The translations under genes were made by a program, and so were the position numbers. Under the pieces are notes generated by a model that had not been told where the DNA came from, searched no databases, and worked only from the letters and a program-made list of their open reading frames with translations. From Syngnathus acus (taxonomy: Eukaryota; Chordata; Actinopteri; Syngnathiformes; Syngnathidae), in contig NC_051095.1 in assembly GCF_901709675.1 (NCBI RefSeq), forward strand, positions 27,609,456 to 27,673,455: a DNA stretch of 64,000 bases. The letters run 5' to 3'. Positions 9,968-19,950 of the stretch are shown one piece after another (the first letter of the stretch is position 1; each line of letters opens with the position of its first letter).

Positions 9968-12900
9968 TTAGTTAAAGGCCATGTCATAGAAATGTGTCTT
10001 TAAACGTGTCTTAAATGTTTCTACTGAGGTAGCAGTCCTAATATCCATTGGGAGGGCATTCCAAAGCTCTGGAGCCCGGATAGAAAATGCTCTAGACCCT
10101 GCAGACACTTTCTTGGCCCTCGGTGTCGCTAAAAGGGTAGCGTTTTGCGAACGAAGGTTACGAGACGGAACATAAGGAACAACTAGGTCGACGAGATACG
10201 AAGGCGCTAAGCCATGCAGTGATTTATAGGTTAATAGAAGAACCTTGAAGTCACATCTTAAATGGACCGGGAGCCAATGTAAGTTGGCTAATATTGGGGT
10301 AATGTGATCAAATTTTCTTGTCCGTGAGAGCAGCCTTGCAGCAGCATTTTGTACTAACTGTAGACTTTTGATGCGGGACTTAGGAAGACCAGAGAATAGT
10401 ACATTACAGTAGTCCAGGCGCGACGTGACGAACGCATGTATAATAGTTTCCGCATCACCGGTCGAGAGGATCGGACGAATCTTTGCAATATTACGAAGGT
10501 GAAAGAACGCAATTCTGGTTATATTCTTAATGTGCTTTTGAAAGGAGAGAGTTTGGTCAAACATTACCCCGAGATTAGTTACAGTATCGCTCTGAGTGAT
10601 AGTACGGTTATCTATAGTTATAGCGGTTTCCTTGAACAAGTGTTGAAAACGAGTTGGACCAATTATCAACATCTCAGTTTTATCTGGGTTAAGACGAAGG
10701 AAGTTGAGAGACATCCATTGCTTGATCTCCGCAAGGCATGCCTCAAGATTACAACAATCACGCGGATCTGTCATCGATAATGGCATATATAATTGGGTGT
10801 CATCCGCGTAGCATTGAAAACTAATATTATATTTACGTATTATGTCCCCAAGCGGGATCATATAAATATTAAATAAAATTGGTCCGAGAACCGATCCCTG
10901 TGGGACACCACACGTAACATTATAGAGCTCAGAGGACGCATTGCCATGGACCACTCGGTGCGTCCTATTTGATAGATAGGAATGGAACCAGCCTAGTGCT
11001 GACCCTGAAATACCAACACAACTTTTAAGACGCCCTAATAAAATATCAAAGTCTACAGTGTCGAAGGCAGCACTAAGATCGAGTAGTAACAGTACAGATG
11101 AAGTGTTTGAATCCATAGCTATGAGGAGATCGTTAGTCACTTTAGCAAGTGCTGTCTCAGTGGAATGATTAGCTCTAAAACCAGACTGAAAAGAGTCATA
11201 TCGATTATTGGCGACCATGTAATCATTAAGCTGCTGTGCTACTACTTTTTCAAGAAGTTTTGCTATAAATGGGAGGTTTGAAACTGGCCTATAATTACTG
11301 AGACAGTCCGGGTCAAGATTTGGTCGCTTAAGCAACGGTTTAATGATAGCGGTTTTGAAGGCTGTTGGCACTATCCCAGAGGAGACAGACAGCTTGATTA
11401 TATTTAAGACAGACGGTCCTAAAATATGAAATAATTCTTTAAGTAGTTTGGCTGGAAGAGGGTCGAGCAAACATGTTGTTTGTTTAGCCGCACTAACCAT
11501 TTGTGTAAGCCTTTCAAGGGACACGCTATTAAAAGTTGAGAGGGTTGTTGCATGATCATCAGCGTTGGTACACGGCGGGCTCGACCGCGCGATTGGAATG
11601 GTATTCTTGATCTCGTCCCTAATGGACTCAATCTTTTGAGCAAAAAATTTAATGAACTCGTCAGCTGAGTGGAAGGAATTATCGGGGGTCGGCTGGCGTA
11701 GAGTCAGCTTTGCCACTGTATCAAATAGGTGTTTCGGATTGTTTTTATTGAGATTAATAACTTGCGAGAAATACCGAGTTTTTGCTAAGATAAGCGCATC
11801 TTTATATTTCAGGAGGCTGTCCTGCCATGCCTGATGGAAAACCTCAAGTTTGGTTAGACGCCATCTGCGCTCATGCTTTCTACATAATTGCTTAAGCGTA
11901 CGCGTTTCATCCGTGAACCACGGAGTAGGCAATCTACGGCGAGTTTTCAGACATAACGGCGCCACAGAGTCAATGGCATTTAACAATGTCGCATTGAATT
12001 CATTTGTAAGGTTATCAACAGAGCCGGTGTACGCGGGAAATATGGCAGTTGCCGGCGACAGTAACTCAGATAGCGCAGTTGCAGTCATGGAGTTAAAATT
12101 ACGGCTCCTATAATTCCGATTGCTCTCTTGTCTTTGACAAGAAACTAAAATTTCAAATTTTATTAAGTAATGATCAGACAAAACAGTAGTGTATGGCAGC
12201 ACTGCTATATTTGAGGTTGCAAGTCCTCGGGATAATACCAGATCTATGGTATTTCCATTCTTATGCGTTGCTGCCTGTACGGCTTGCGAAAAACCAAACA
12301 TATCAGTTAAAGTCTGAAACGCCGAAGTAAGTGGCTCTGACGGTAAATTCATGTGGATGTTGAAATCACCCATGATAATTATATTATCGGCATTGGTTAC
12401 GAGATCAGCCACGAATTCTGAAAATTCATCCAGGAAGCCAGAGTAAGCCCCGGGTGGACGGTAAATAACAGCAAGATAAAATGACGGTAAAGCGGTGGAT
12501 CGGACAGTGAGAACTTCAAATGTTTTAAATACATTGGTCGAACGAGGCCTAAGTCTCAGCTCAGAATTCGAGATGAGGGCGACACCCCCACCCTTTTTTC
12601 GAGGACGCGCCACATGCGAGCTCACAAAATTTGGAGGCGAGGCCTCATTAAGCGGCAGCAGTTCATTAGGTTTTAACCAGGTCTCGCAGAGGCCAAAAAC
12701 GTTTAGATTATGTTCCGTGATGAGGTCATTAACGAGAACTGCTTTTGTATGAAGCGATCTAATATTCATAAAACCGAGTTTAAGCGTAATCGGTCGATCA
12801 GGGTGCGTATCTATCGAAGGATATTTAAACGAGATGCGAGTAAGATTGTGTTCTCTAGGCCTGACATCACCTCTCGAATGTTTGTTAGCGCGGCGGGACG

Positions 12901-13171
12901 ATACGACCGTGGGAATCTGATAGTAAATATTTGTTACACATGTAAAATGATCTGAAACAGGCACCGTTTCATCAGCAAAACCGGTTGGGGTGGAGTGATT
13001 GGATTTGTCTACTACCCCAGTAGAAAGTGTGTTTATGTGTACTGTGGCACTATTCAAACTGTCACGCTCTAGTCTACACAAGGAGCTATGTGCATGCTGG
13101 AAGTCTAGCCTAGCGCTAGTTAACTTTAGCTTAACAGACTCCAAACCCATCCTGACAGGTGGTCTAATCAC
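9968..13171 (-). CDS. L2 LINE ORF2: AP endonuclease plus reverse transcriptase, intact
   Basis: This is a 1067-codon open frame; its first ATG is at 13150. It nicks target DNA and copies the element RNA onto the break. The endonuclease covers about residues 130-350: FMNIRSLHTK, FGLCETWL, VIYRPPG, MGDFNIHMN (GDFN at 268-271) and LSDHYLI. The RT follows with FRANHSTETAL, LLDLSAAFDTVD, CGVPQGSVLGP and catalytic YADD at 788-791. The C-terminus has SRLDYCNVLFSGLP and LHWLPVHLR, which are L2-clade signatures. The length fits a full L2 ORF2, and all key residues are present. It lies in the same frame as ORF1, ten codons after the ORF1 stop. It may still be inactive for reasons not visible, such as a lost promoter. 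Confidence 0.9.
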   Translation of the reverse strand: MIRPPVRMGLESVKLKLTSARLDFQHAHSSLCRLERDSLNSATVHINTLSTGVVDKSNHSTPTGFADETVPVSDHFTCVTNIYYQIPTVVSSRRANKHSRGDVRPREHNLTRISFKYPSIDTHPDRPITLKLGFMNIRSLHTKAVLVNDLITEHNLNVFGLCETWLKPNELLPLNEASPPNFVSSHVARPRKKGGGVALISNSELRLRPRSTNVFKTFEVLTVRSTALPSFYLAVIYRPPGAYSGFLDEFSEFVADLVTNADNIIIMGDFNIHMNLPSEPLTSAFQTLTDMFGFSQAVQAATHKNGNTIDLVLSRGLATSNIAVLPYTTVLSDHYLIKFEILVSCQRQESNRNYRSRNFNSMTATALSELLSPATAIFPAYTGSVDNLTNEFNATLLNAIDSVAPLCLKTRRRLPTPWFTDETRTLKQLCRKHERRWRLTKLEVFHQAWQDSLLKYKDALILAKTRYFSQVINLNKNNPKHLFDTVAKLTLRQPTPDNSFHSADEFIKFFAQKIESIRDEIKNTIPIARSSPPCTNADDHATTLSTFNSVSLERLTQMVSAAKQTTCLLDPLPAKLLKELFHILGPSVLNIIKLSVSSGIVPTAFKTAIIKPLLKRPNLDPDCLSNYRPVSNLPFIAKLLEKVVAQQLNDYMVANNRYDSFQSGFRANHSTETALAKVTNDLLIAMDSNTSSVLLLLDLSAAFDTVDFDILLGRLKSCVGISGSALGWFHSYLSNRTHRVVHGNASSELYNVTCGVPQGSVLGPILFNIYMIPLGDIIRKYNISFQCYADDTQLYMPLSMTDPRDCCNLEACLAEIKQWMSLNFLRLNPDKTEMLIIGPTRFQHLFKETAITIDNRTITQSDTVTNLGVMFDQTLSFQKHIKNITRIAFFHLRNIAKIRPILSTGDAETIIHAFVTSRLDYCNVLFSGLPKSRIKSLQLVQNAAARLLSRTRKFDHITPILANLHWLPVHLRCDFKVLLLTYKSLHGLAPSYLVDLVVPYVPSRNLRSQNATLLATPRAKKVSAGSRAFSIRAPELWNALPMDIRTATSVETFKTRLKTHFYDMAFN

Positions 13172-13201
13172 CTGTGCCCCGGCCTGCTCTAAAGTGACCT
13201 G

Positions 13202-13957
13202 TCATGCGTGGCTCAAACAGTAATCTATATTCCTAGAATTCCTCAGCAGGTCGGGGCGGCCCCAGAAGGAGGGCCAGTTATCTATAAAATACAGTCCCTG
13301 CTTATTACAGAACCCAGCCATCCATCGATTAAGGGAGACTAATCTACTAAACCTCTCATCAGTGCCTCTCCCAGGCAGGGGGCCAGAGACAAATACTCGA
13401 TGCCGACTCATCTTTCTGGCGAGATCACAAGTCCTCGCTATGTTTCTCTTTGTGATCTCCGATTGCCTCATCCTAACATCATTGGAGCCGACGTGTATCA
13501 CTATGTCCGAGTAGCTAGTGTTGTTGGAACTACGCTGTTGACTAGACCTATTGCGAGTCAGCTCCCTAAGATTAGCTTCTATGTCGGGTGCTCTGCCCCC
13601 AGAAATACACATTACCGTGGCTGGGTTTTTAAGCGTAATATTTCGGGTAATGGAGTCACCTATGACCAAAGTGCGACGGCCAGTAGACCGAGATGACTTT
13701 GGACGGCTATGCGTCTTACCTGGCTCATCGCGATTAGCAAGCCGCTTGGGGCTAATGCTAACTGGGCTAGCGGGCTGACTACAGTCCGCGACTGTATCCG
13801 CCACATCTACGGTTATCGCGCAATTCTGCTCTAACTGGCAGACACGTCCCTCTAGCAGGGACAATCTCTCTAAGAGAAGGGTGCAGTTGGTGCACGAAGC
13901 CGTACAAACCTCTTGATCCGCAGCCATACTTTGTGTCCGATGATCGACGGTAGACAA
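13202..13957 (-). CDS. L2 LINE ORF1 with SGNH/esterase-like domain, C-terminal block deleted
   Basis: The first ATG is at 13927, giving about 241 residues. The N-terminus has Cys pairs and a Leu-rich segment (LLERLSLLEGRVCQLEQN, possible short coiled coil). Then comes an SGNH-hydrolase-like domain: VIGDSIT (nucleophile Ser), HVGSND (Asn block) and FVSGPLPGRG. Such ORF1 proteins are known from CR1 and L2 elements and are thought to act in RNP formation. Compared with copy C (54664-54814), 39 bp are missing in frame near the end. This removes the DGLHP block that in SGNH folds carries the catalytic Asp and His. The frame stays open, so a protein could be made but probably not an active esterase. 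The stop is TGA, followed in frame by ORF2. Confidence 0.8.
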   Translation of the reverse strand: MSTVDHRTQSMAADQEVCTASCTNCTLLLERLSLLEGRVCQLEQNCAITVDVADTVADCSQPASPVSISPKRLANRDEPGKTHSRPKSSRSTGRRTLVIGDSITRNITLKNPATVMCISGGRAPDIEANLRELTRNRSSQQRSSNNTSYSDIVIHVGSNDVRMRQSEITKRNIARTCDLARKMSRHRVFVSGPLPGRGTDERFSRLVSLNRWMAGFCNKQGLYFIDNWPSFWGRPDLLRNSRNIDYCLSHA

Positions 13958-14155
13958 ACGGCCACGAAGCCTCCGCTCTCCCAGGCACTCCGGCTGCGAA
14001 GTAAAAAAGATCGAACAGTGTAATAAAAAGATTCAAACTTACTTTAGAGTCAGGGAGATGAGTTCCACGCTGGAGAAACAAAATCGTCCAAGCCTGAAAA
14101 GTATTGGGAGTCTGGGCTGAGAAGGAAGAGGGCGTCCGGCAGGTCAAAAGGTTGG

Positions 14156-15190
14156 TAGCAAAACACGTGCCCTGTTTGCTACTGTCGACAGGCTAACAAA
14201 CCCTCCTGTGTCAGTAGCCCCTGAACTTCTATCCACCAGGGCCTGCAATGAATTTGCCTCCTTCACTGACAAAATTCAGAAAATTAGACAAACGGTCACT
14301 ACTTCCATTGCAGGTACAGGATATGTGTCAGGCCAGTGTGAACCCAAAATCACTTGTGATGGCATGACACAATTTGATCCAATCAACCACAGAAACCTGG
14401 AGGACATAATACAACATCTGAAATCCTCCTCCTGCTTTTGGATATTCTGCGAACAAGCTTTTTGAAAACAGTTTCTAACTGCATGGCCTCAGATCTCCTG
14501 CACATTGTAAACACATCACTTGTCTCAGGTGTGTTCCCACAGGCCCTGAAAACTGCAGTCATCAAGCCACTCCTAAAAAAGAATAATTTAGACAATTCAG
14601 TGATGAATAACTGCAGGCCCATATCAAACCTACCGTTCTTAAGTATTCATTGAGAAAGCTGTTTTTAAGCAGCTGACTAATTATATGGCACTAAACAACT
14701 GTTTCGATGTCTTTCAGTTAGGTTTCCGACCGCACCACAGCACTGAGACGGCTCTTGTTAAGGTCTTCAACGATATTCATTTAAACACAGACCGTAGCAA
14801 AAGCTCGGTCTTAGTATTAGTGGATCTCAGTGCTGCATTTGACACAGTTGACCATAACTTATTACTAGAGCGTCTGGAGAACTGGGTGGGACTTTCTGGC
14901 ATAGCACTTAAGTGGTTTGAATCTTACTTAAAGGACAGAGACTACTTTGTGTCTATAGGTAACTACACATCTGAACATACAAACATAACCTGTGGGGTCC
15001 CCCAAGGTTCAATCCTGGGGACTCTACTATTTAATATTTACATGCTCCCACTAGCTAAGATTATGGAAGAAAACAAAATGTTACCATAATTATGCGGATG
15101 ACACACAAATTTATATCACCATATCACCAGGAGATTATAATCCCATACGGACACTGATTAAATGCATTGAACAAATCAATGACTGGATGT
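14156..15190 (+). mobile_element. L2 LINE copy A, 3' part (decayed RT)
   Basis: This continues copy A after the insertion of copy B. The reading runs TRALFATVDRLTNPP, FASFTDKIQKIR, then after a frameshift ALKTAVIKPLLKK, FRPHHSTETALVKV, LVDLSAAFDTVDH and CGVPQGSILGTLLFN, then YADDTQIYIT in another frame. It breaks off at IEQINDW near 15190, where a Rex3 fragment begins. The thumb and C-terminus are missing. LINEs rarely lose the 3' end on insertion, so a later deletion or recombination is likely. Confidence 0.8.
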
Positions 15191-15523
15191 GACTTGGAGT
15201 CCTTGGAAGAAGTGCTGGATAGCCCTCCTTCTGGAGATTCCATCGTTCTACTGGGTGACTTCAATGCTCACGTGGGCAATGACAGTGAGACCTGAAAGGG
15301 CGTGATTGGTAGGAACGACCCCCCCCCGATCTGAACCCGAGCGGTGTTCTATTGTTGGACTTCTGTGCTAGACATGGATTGTCAGTAATGAACACCATGT
15401 TCAAACATAAGGGTGTCCATGTGTGCACTTGGCACTAGGACACCCTCGGCCGCAGTTCGATGATCGACTTTGTAGTCATGTCATCGGATTTGCGGCCGCA
15501 TGTTTTGGACACTCGGGTGAAGC
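15191..15523 (+). mobile_element. Rex3 (RTE) internal endonuclease fragment
   Basis: The translation gives [29 protein letters not shown], a stop, then [43 protein letters not shown]. It matches residues of about 211-325 of the intact Rex3 at 50998-54177. Two in-frame stops and a run of nine C cause breaks. Compared with the 5' fragment at 7229-7712, about 165 bp of Rex3 are missing between the two, and the L2 nest lies between them. Confidence 0.8.
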
Positions 15524-15559
15524 TCGTGGACATCCCGGAGTTCTTAAAGACTCAGCAAC

Positions 15560-16400
15560 CTTGAGAGGTTCGACAGTGACCCCAAGTACGTCCGGGCCTT
15601 TTTGACAAACTACCGTGTCTTATTCGACCCGTCAGGTTCGCTACGGAACCAGCAAAGGAGGGTTTTGTACTCAATCACCTTACGGGCGAGGCGTGGCTGT
15701 GGGGAACGGCGGAATATGAGCAGCAGAGACCAGCCTGCTCGTCGTTCGACGCCTTCGCAGCTGAAATCCTGCGCGTGTTTGACTTGGGCTCAGCCTCGGA
15801 AGACACCTCTGAGGAACTCATCACCCTGCACCAAGGCAGCAGATCCATGGCCCAGTACTCCGTTAAGTTCCAGACGATGGCACATCGGAGCGAATGGAAC
15901 ACCCCGGCTCTCGTCGGCACCTTCCTCCACGGACTCGCGGATTACTTCAAGGATGAGATGGTGTCCTACGAGCGCCCTCAGACCCTTGAAGATGCCATGA
16001 ACCTGGCCGCACGGGTAGATCAGCGGATCCGGTCCAGACGGCGCGAGAAGGTGAAGTCAACTCCGCCCCCCCCCCCCCCCCCCCCCCCCCCGCTGCCGAC
16101 ACCAGCCCGACACCTCGGTGTCATGGAAAGCCACTGTCGCCCTGTCTCACCTGTCGTCCGCCCGGGACCCCGTCCAAGTCAGCCAGCGTGCCATGAACTC
16201 TCCTCCCACCCAGCCCAGCTGGCCAGAGCCTATGGAGATTAGACGCACCTCGCTCTCACCAGAGGAGCGTCATAGACGCCTCAGAGCTAGGCTATGCCTA
16301 TACTGCGGTGGTGAGGGCCAATGGGTGGCGTCTTGCCGGAGGAGAGCCAAGAGCATCCGCCTAGCAGGAATCCGTTTGGGAACTGTTTGCTTGTGTCATC
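15560..16400 (+). pseudogene. Ty3/gypsy (Sushi-like) gag remnant
   Basis: A Gag of a long-terminal-repeat retrotransposon, split by a frameshift. The first part contains the capsid-like stretch with NHLTGEAWLWGTAEYEQQ and CSSFDAFAAEILRVFD (15660-15780). The next frame has LHQGSRSMAQYSVKFQ, FLHGLADYFKDEM and the end of capsid. A proline linker coded by a run of about 24 C (16068-16092) follows. The nucleocapsid knuckle near 16294-16335 reads CLYCGGEGQWVASC: the CX2CX4HX4C pattern has Gln in place of His. No protease, RT or integrase follows and no LTR is recognised. The same Gag family gave rise to mammalian PEG10/RTL genes, but this copy is clearly broken. Confidence 0.75.
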
Positions 16401-17467
16401 ATCATCGGCATCACAGTCTCGAAAGACCATAGATTTCTTGTGTCTGGAGGTTAGGTGCTCTTTGCACAGCGTCTGCTGTGGCTGGTGAGTCCTCTCCAGT
16501 GCGCAAGAAGCCTGGGCAAGTTTTATGGAAGCCTTGAGTTTCCCAGGCATCAGGGCTTCCCTCTCGGCCTTCCTGTTGTCATCCAAAGGAACGGTGAACC
16601 GATACATTTGGCATCAGGTTGGCTGCAGGAGTTGCCAGAACGATGCTTTTTTTAAAGCATGAGTCTGCCTAATGGAGTCCGAGCCGGGTTTCCTGTCGGG
16701 GTTTGCTCCATTAGCCTTTTCGTTCCAGACGATACCCACAAGGCAGCGGGGGTGCTATTTCCCCCATAGCTGGGACAGTGGTTAGCGGGCGCCAGGACAT
16801 CCACGCGCCGGTGGGCCTGTACGTCGCGCCTAGGGGCCCACTGTTGCTCCCTTTGCTTGTGTAACCCTCATAAAATGGAGTGATTAGTACTTAGCCAATC
16901 AAAAGCCGAGAAAAAACGGAAGCACGTGATACCTCAGCCTATCAAATTGCTTGTTCGACAGAATGCCCCTCCTCCTACCGAGAGAGTGGGGATTTGAAAG
17001 GGAACGGTGAGGCTGAGGCTAGGACGGAGTGGATAGCGGAACACAGTGAGAGAAATCGATGAAAAAAAAAGAGTACAACAGATTGTGAATCTTTTTTTAT
17101 ATTGATTTTTGATATTGATATTGCTTTGATATTGTGATATCCTTTGATGTGATTGTTCGGCGATCAGCTGTTTTGACATTGCGGTATCCTTTGATGCGAT
17201 TGTTCGACGATCAGCTGTTACTGTTAGCTATCTCACGGAGATCTGGTTTTTTTTGTTTTCCTTTTTATTTTTGGATTTTCATTCTGATGGATTCGTTTGG
17301 ATCGAAGATCGATAGCGAGCCTTCCCAGTTGGATCTAAAAGAAAAAAGACAGAGACACTTTGGAAGCCTTCTGCTGCACTCACCGGTGTGGTAGGCCCCG
17401 AGTTGTTCATATCCTGGGAATTTTGAACTGATATAATTTTCTGGACTTTTGACTAATTTGTAAATGT
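16401..17467. other. Unassigned stretch between gag and LTR copy 2
   Basis: The minus strand at 16437-16607 is open and reads MYRFTVPLDDNRKAERE and KEHLTSRHKKSMVF, which looks protein-like but is unknown to me. From 16870 to 17400 there is a CCAAT box (GCCAATC near 16897), a CACGTG E-box near 16923 and a duplicated ~45-bp unit (CCTTTGATG(T/C)GATTGTTCG) near 17140-17215. A short reading frame lies at 17287-17394. This could be the leader of a retroelement or a promoter region; I cannot decide. Confidence 0.3.
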
Positions 17468-18005
17468 TGTCAAGTGGCATGGTGGTACAAGATGGTGGAT
17501 AATCGAGTATCGGATTTAGCCCAGGCATATTGGCTGTCCTAAAACATGTTGTAACTCCAAATTTCATCAGGAGATGGTGTTAAAGCTTGACATAGAGGTG
17601 ATCTGTTGAGGGCCTAGTAAAAGTTACTTAGAAGTTAGTTCCTCAAAATTAACTTTTGATAAACTGAAAAAGGAGGTGACTGATTGATCTAGTCAACCTC
17701 TATTGTAATTCAAAAATTTTACCAGGAGATGGTGCCCCAAAGCTCGACATAGGGGTGACCTGATGGAAACTAACAAATCGAATAAATTAAATTGTTAGCA
17801 GTTGGGAGGACACGGCCTGTTCAAACACGTAGCAACACACAACTTTGGAATATGATTTTGCTTTGCCATAATTTTAATCTGTAACATCTTGAGCAATATC
17901 ATTATATATGTTGAAGTTAGAAGAACTTGCACGACTAATAATCGACAACTCTTAAGCTCTTACTTGAGGTTAGGTTCATTAAAGATAGTGCCTAAGAATG
18001 CCAGG

Positions 18006-18055
18006 CAATATAGCAAATAACCTCTTTCCACCAAAAGAGGTTATTTGCTATATTG
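18006..18055. repeat. Perfect 22-bp hairpin in LTR copy 2
   Basis: The arms at 18006-18027 and 18034-18055 are exact reverse complements around a six-base loop (CCACCA). It is absent from LTR copies 1 and 3. It may form a stem in RNA or be a tiny insertion product. Confidence 0.9.
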
Positions 18056-18334
18056 GTGGAGTCCGCTGAACGAACGAGCAAAACAGGAAACAGTAGCAGA
18101 GTACAGTCATGCGCAATGGTTACTACTTTAAGCAAGGTTGCCAAGGCAACCAGTGGTTCCCAGCAGGCACAGAGGAAATGGGGTGAGGTCATGCATTCCA
18201 CACATACCAAGGATGTCATCTATTCTACACATGCTAAGAATGCCAGGCATTCCAAGGATGCCACGCATACCAGGCATTTCATACTAATGAGGTCATGCAT
18301 TCCTCTCCAATGAGGTAATGCCAGTTGAGAATAT

Positions 18335-18463
18335 GACCTGGTGCAGGGATTCTGACCTTTCACCCAGATATTCCTATGACCTGGTGCAGGGATTCTGACC
18401 TTTCACCCAGATATTCCTATGACCTGGTGCAGGGATTCTGACATTTCACCTACATATTCTTAT
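18335..18463 (+). repeat. 43-bp direct repeat, three units
   Basis: Units start at 18335, 18378 and 18421, each opening GACCTGGTGCAGGG. The first two are identical; the third has a few changes. They lie about 30 bp upstream of the LTR TATA box, a position where retroviral U3 enhancers are often duplicated. An enhancer role is inference. Confidence 0.9.
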
Positions 18464-18492
18464 GAGGTAATGCCAGGAGGAGCTGACGAGCC

Positions 18493-18499
18493 TATAAAA
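18493..18499 (+). promoter_or_regulatory. TATA box of LTR copy 2
   Basis: TATAAAA in the context AGCCTATAAAAGC, at the same relative position as the boxes of the other two LTRs and just downstream of the triplicated 43-bp unit. Confidence 0.55.
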
Positions 18500-19488
18500 G
18501 CTTGGTTCTGGACAGGAAACTGTCTCTCTCTCGCCAGTATGCTGGCACTGCGTGCCGGGAGCCAAGAACGCCTTTAGACGGAGATGGATTATTCATCCCT
18601 TTTGAGATTGGAATTTCTGGAGTCTTCGAATTGGACTTTGTCAACTTTTAAGCTTATAGATATGCATGTAGAGAGGACTTCGGGCCAGCAGAGCAGAGAG
18701 ATGCCATTTTCAAGGCGTGGTCCTCCTCCTTAAGGCCGCATATCTATTCAAACAGAATTCGGATTTTGGAACAAAGGAGAACTAATCACTCGACTTTTTC
18801 CACCAAATAGCATTTTAGACTTTTTGTCTCCTCTTTTGCTCTGAGTTTAGTGAGTGGAATTGTTGTTGTTTGTGCGACTTGTAACTCTTCTTCCTACTTT
18901 GTCATTAAATTTCTTCTTAATCCTTAATTCGGTTATCGATTATTTCGTATTAACTATGTCAAGCATGGTTTTATATGCAGTAATTAGAACTAAATGTTCT
19001 TTATTTCCCTATCGTAGTCATTCTTTAAATCCGTTCAATTCTTCTTAAAGTGAAGACAGCTTTAATCCTTAACATCAGGAATTGTCAGATCTGGTTCGAA
19101 GTAGTTATCTTGAGCTCAGCTAGGGCGAGTGCGCTCTAGTAAATCAACGAATCCCTTCGGTCTTACCAAAGACGGATACATTTATCCGAGCGGTAACAAG
19201 AGCTCCAAATCAAAAAAGGGGAAGGAGCAGCTGTAAAAAGGGCGCGGTCGTCTTGATTCCGGGCCTCAAGTGGTTACTCTGCACCGGTTTCAGGGTGACT
19301 TTAAAGGGATTGGCGTCCTAAAAAGAATAAATTAATTCTGTCCGAATTGATACTATCTTAGAGGCGGTTAGACTCGGACGAATCTTTCCCCGCCCCGACC
19401 TGGAAACTCTCGTCTCCCCATGAGGGCTGCGTTACAGCAGCGTGGTCGAAGGGGAGTTTAACCCTTTAAAGTGCGGATTTGACAATGT

Positions 19489-19950
19489 GTATTGGTGATG
19501 ATGTATTGAGAGCGTGAACAATTTGTTTTCTATTTTCTCTGTTGTTTATGTGGTTCAAACTGTTTATATTTTCCTATGTTTTTTCACTAAAGTCGGCAAT
19601 ATAATTCATATTGTCTCAGTATCTCATTTGAACACTCACTCAGCTCTTGCAGCCGAACCAACTGGTCCATTGAAGTAATTTATGGTCAATGATTATTAAA
19701 TTATCCTTCAGAAGTGTTACATAAAACTTGGCAAGCCAGCCAGGAGCTGAGACTGTTTAAGTGTGAAACTTACTGAAGTTAAAGTTTATTTTTGAACATG
19801 AGATCAACCAAACACAAAATCATTTTTTCACATTATCACATAATTTCATGTTATGCCAAGAAGACAAATACATCAACATGTTCAAAAAAGGAGAAGGAAG
19901 AAGCTATTGCTTGTTTTTTTCCTACCCCTTTTATACATCATAATTCTTAA
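19489..19950. other. AT-rich spacer, nothing recognised
   Basis: No open frame of note, no repeat and no RNA gene that I can recognise. Confidence 0.4.

Larger units (their letters stand above)
9507..14155 (-). mobile_element. L2 LINE copy B, nearly full length
   Basis: The element reads on the minus strand: ORF1 (13202-13957), ORF2 (9968-13171), a ~460-bp 3' UTR, and a (TTGAC)n-type tail at 9507-9527. It interrupts L2 copy A, whose protein reading continues on both sides. ORF2 has no stop or frameshift. The 5' boundary, about 14155, is set from where copy A resumes. About 200 bp of leader lies upstream of ORF1. A third L2 copy at 49199-59357 aligns with it along most of its length. Confidence 0.85.
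17468..19484 (+). mobile_element. Solo LTR, copy 2 (longer subfamily)
   Basis: It starts TGTCAAGTGGCATGG and ends GCGGATTTGACA, with a perfect 4-bp flanking repeat ATGT at 17464-17467 and 19485-19488. At about 2.0 kb it is longer than copies 1 and 3. The extra length comes from a 43-bp triplication, a hairpin and diverged stretches. A TATAAAA box at 18493-18499 is followed by CTCTCTCTCGCCAG. The 3' third (GGAATTTCTGGAGTCTTCG onward) is closely similar to the other copies. No internal retroviral region adjoins it. Confidence 0.8.

Noticed and set aside
17287-17394. Short frame MDSFGSKIDSEPSQLD as a first coding exon after a CCAAT-box promoter
   Set aside because: Only 35 codons, no homologue known to me and no downstream exon visible; kept only as part of the unassigned stretch.
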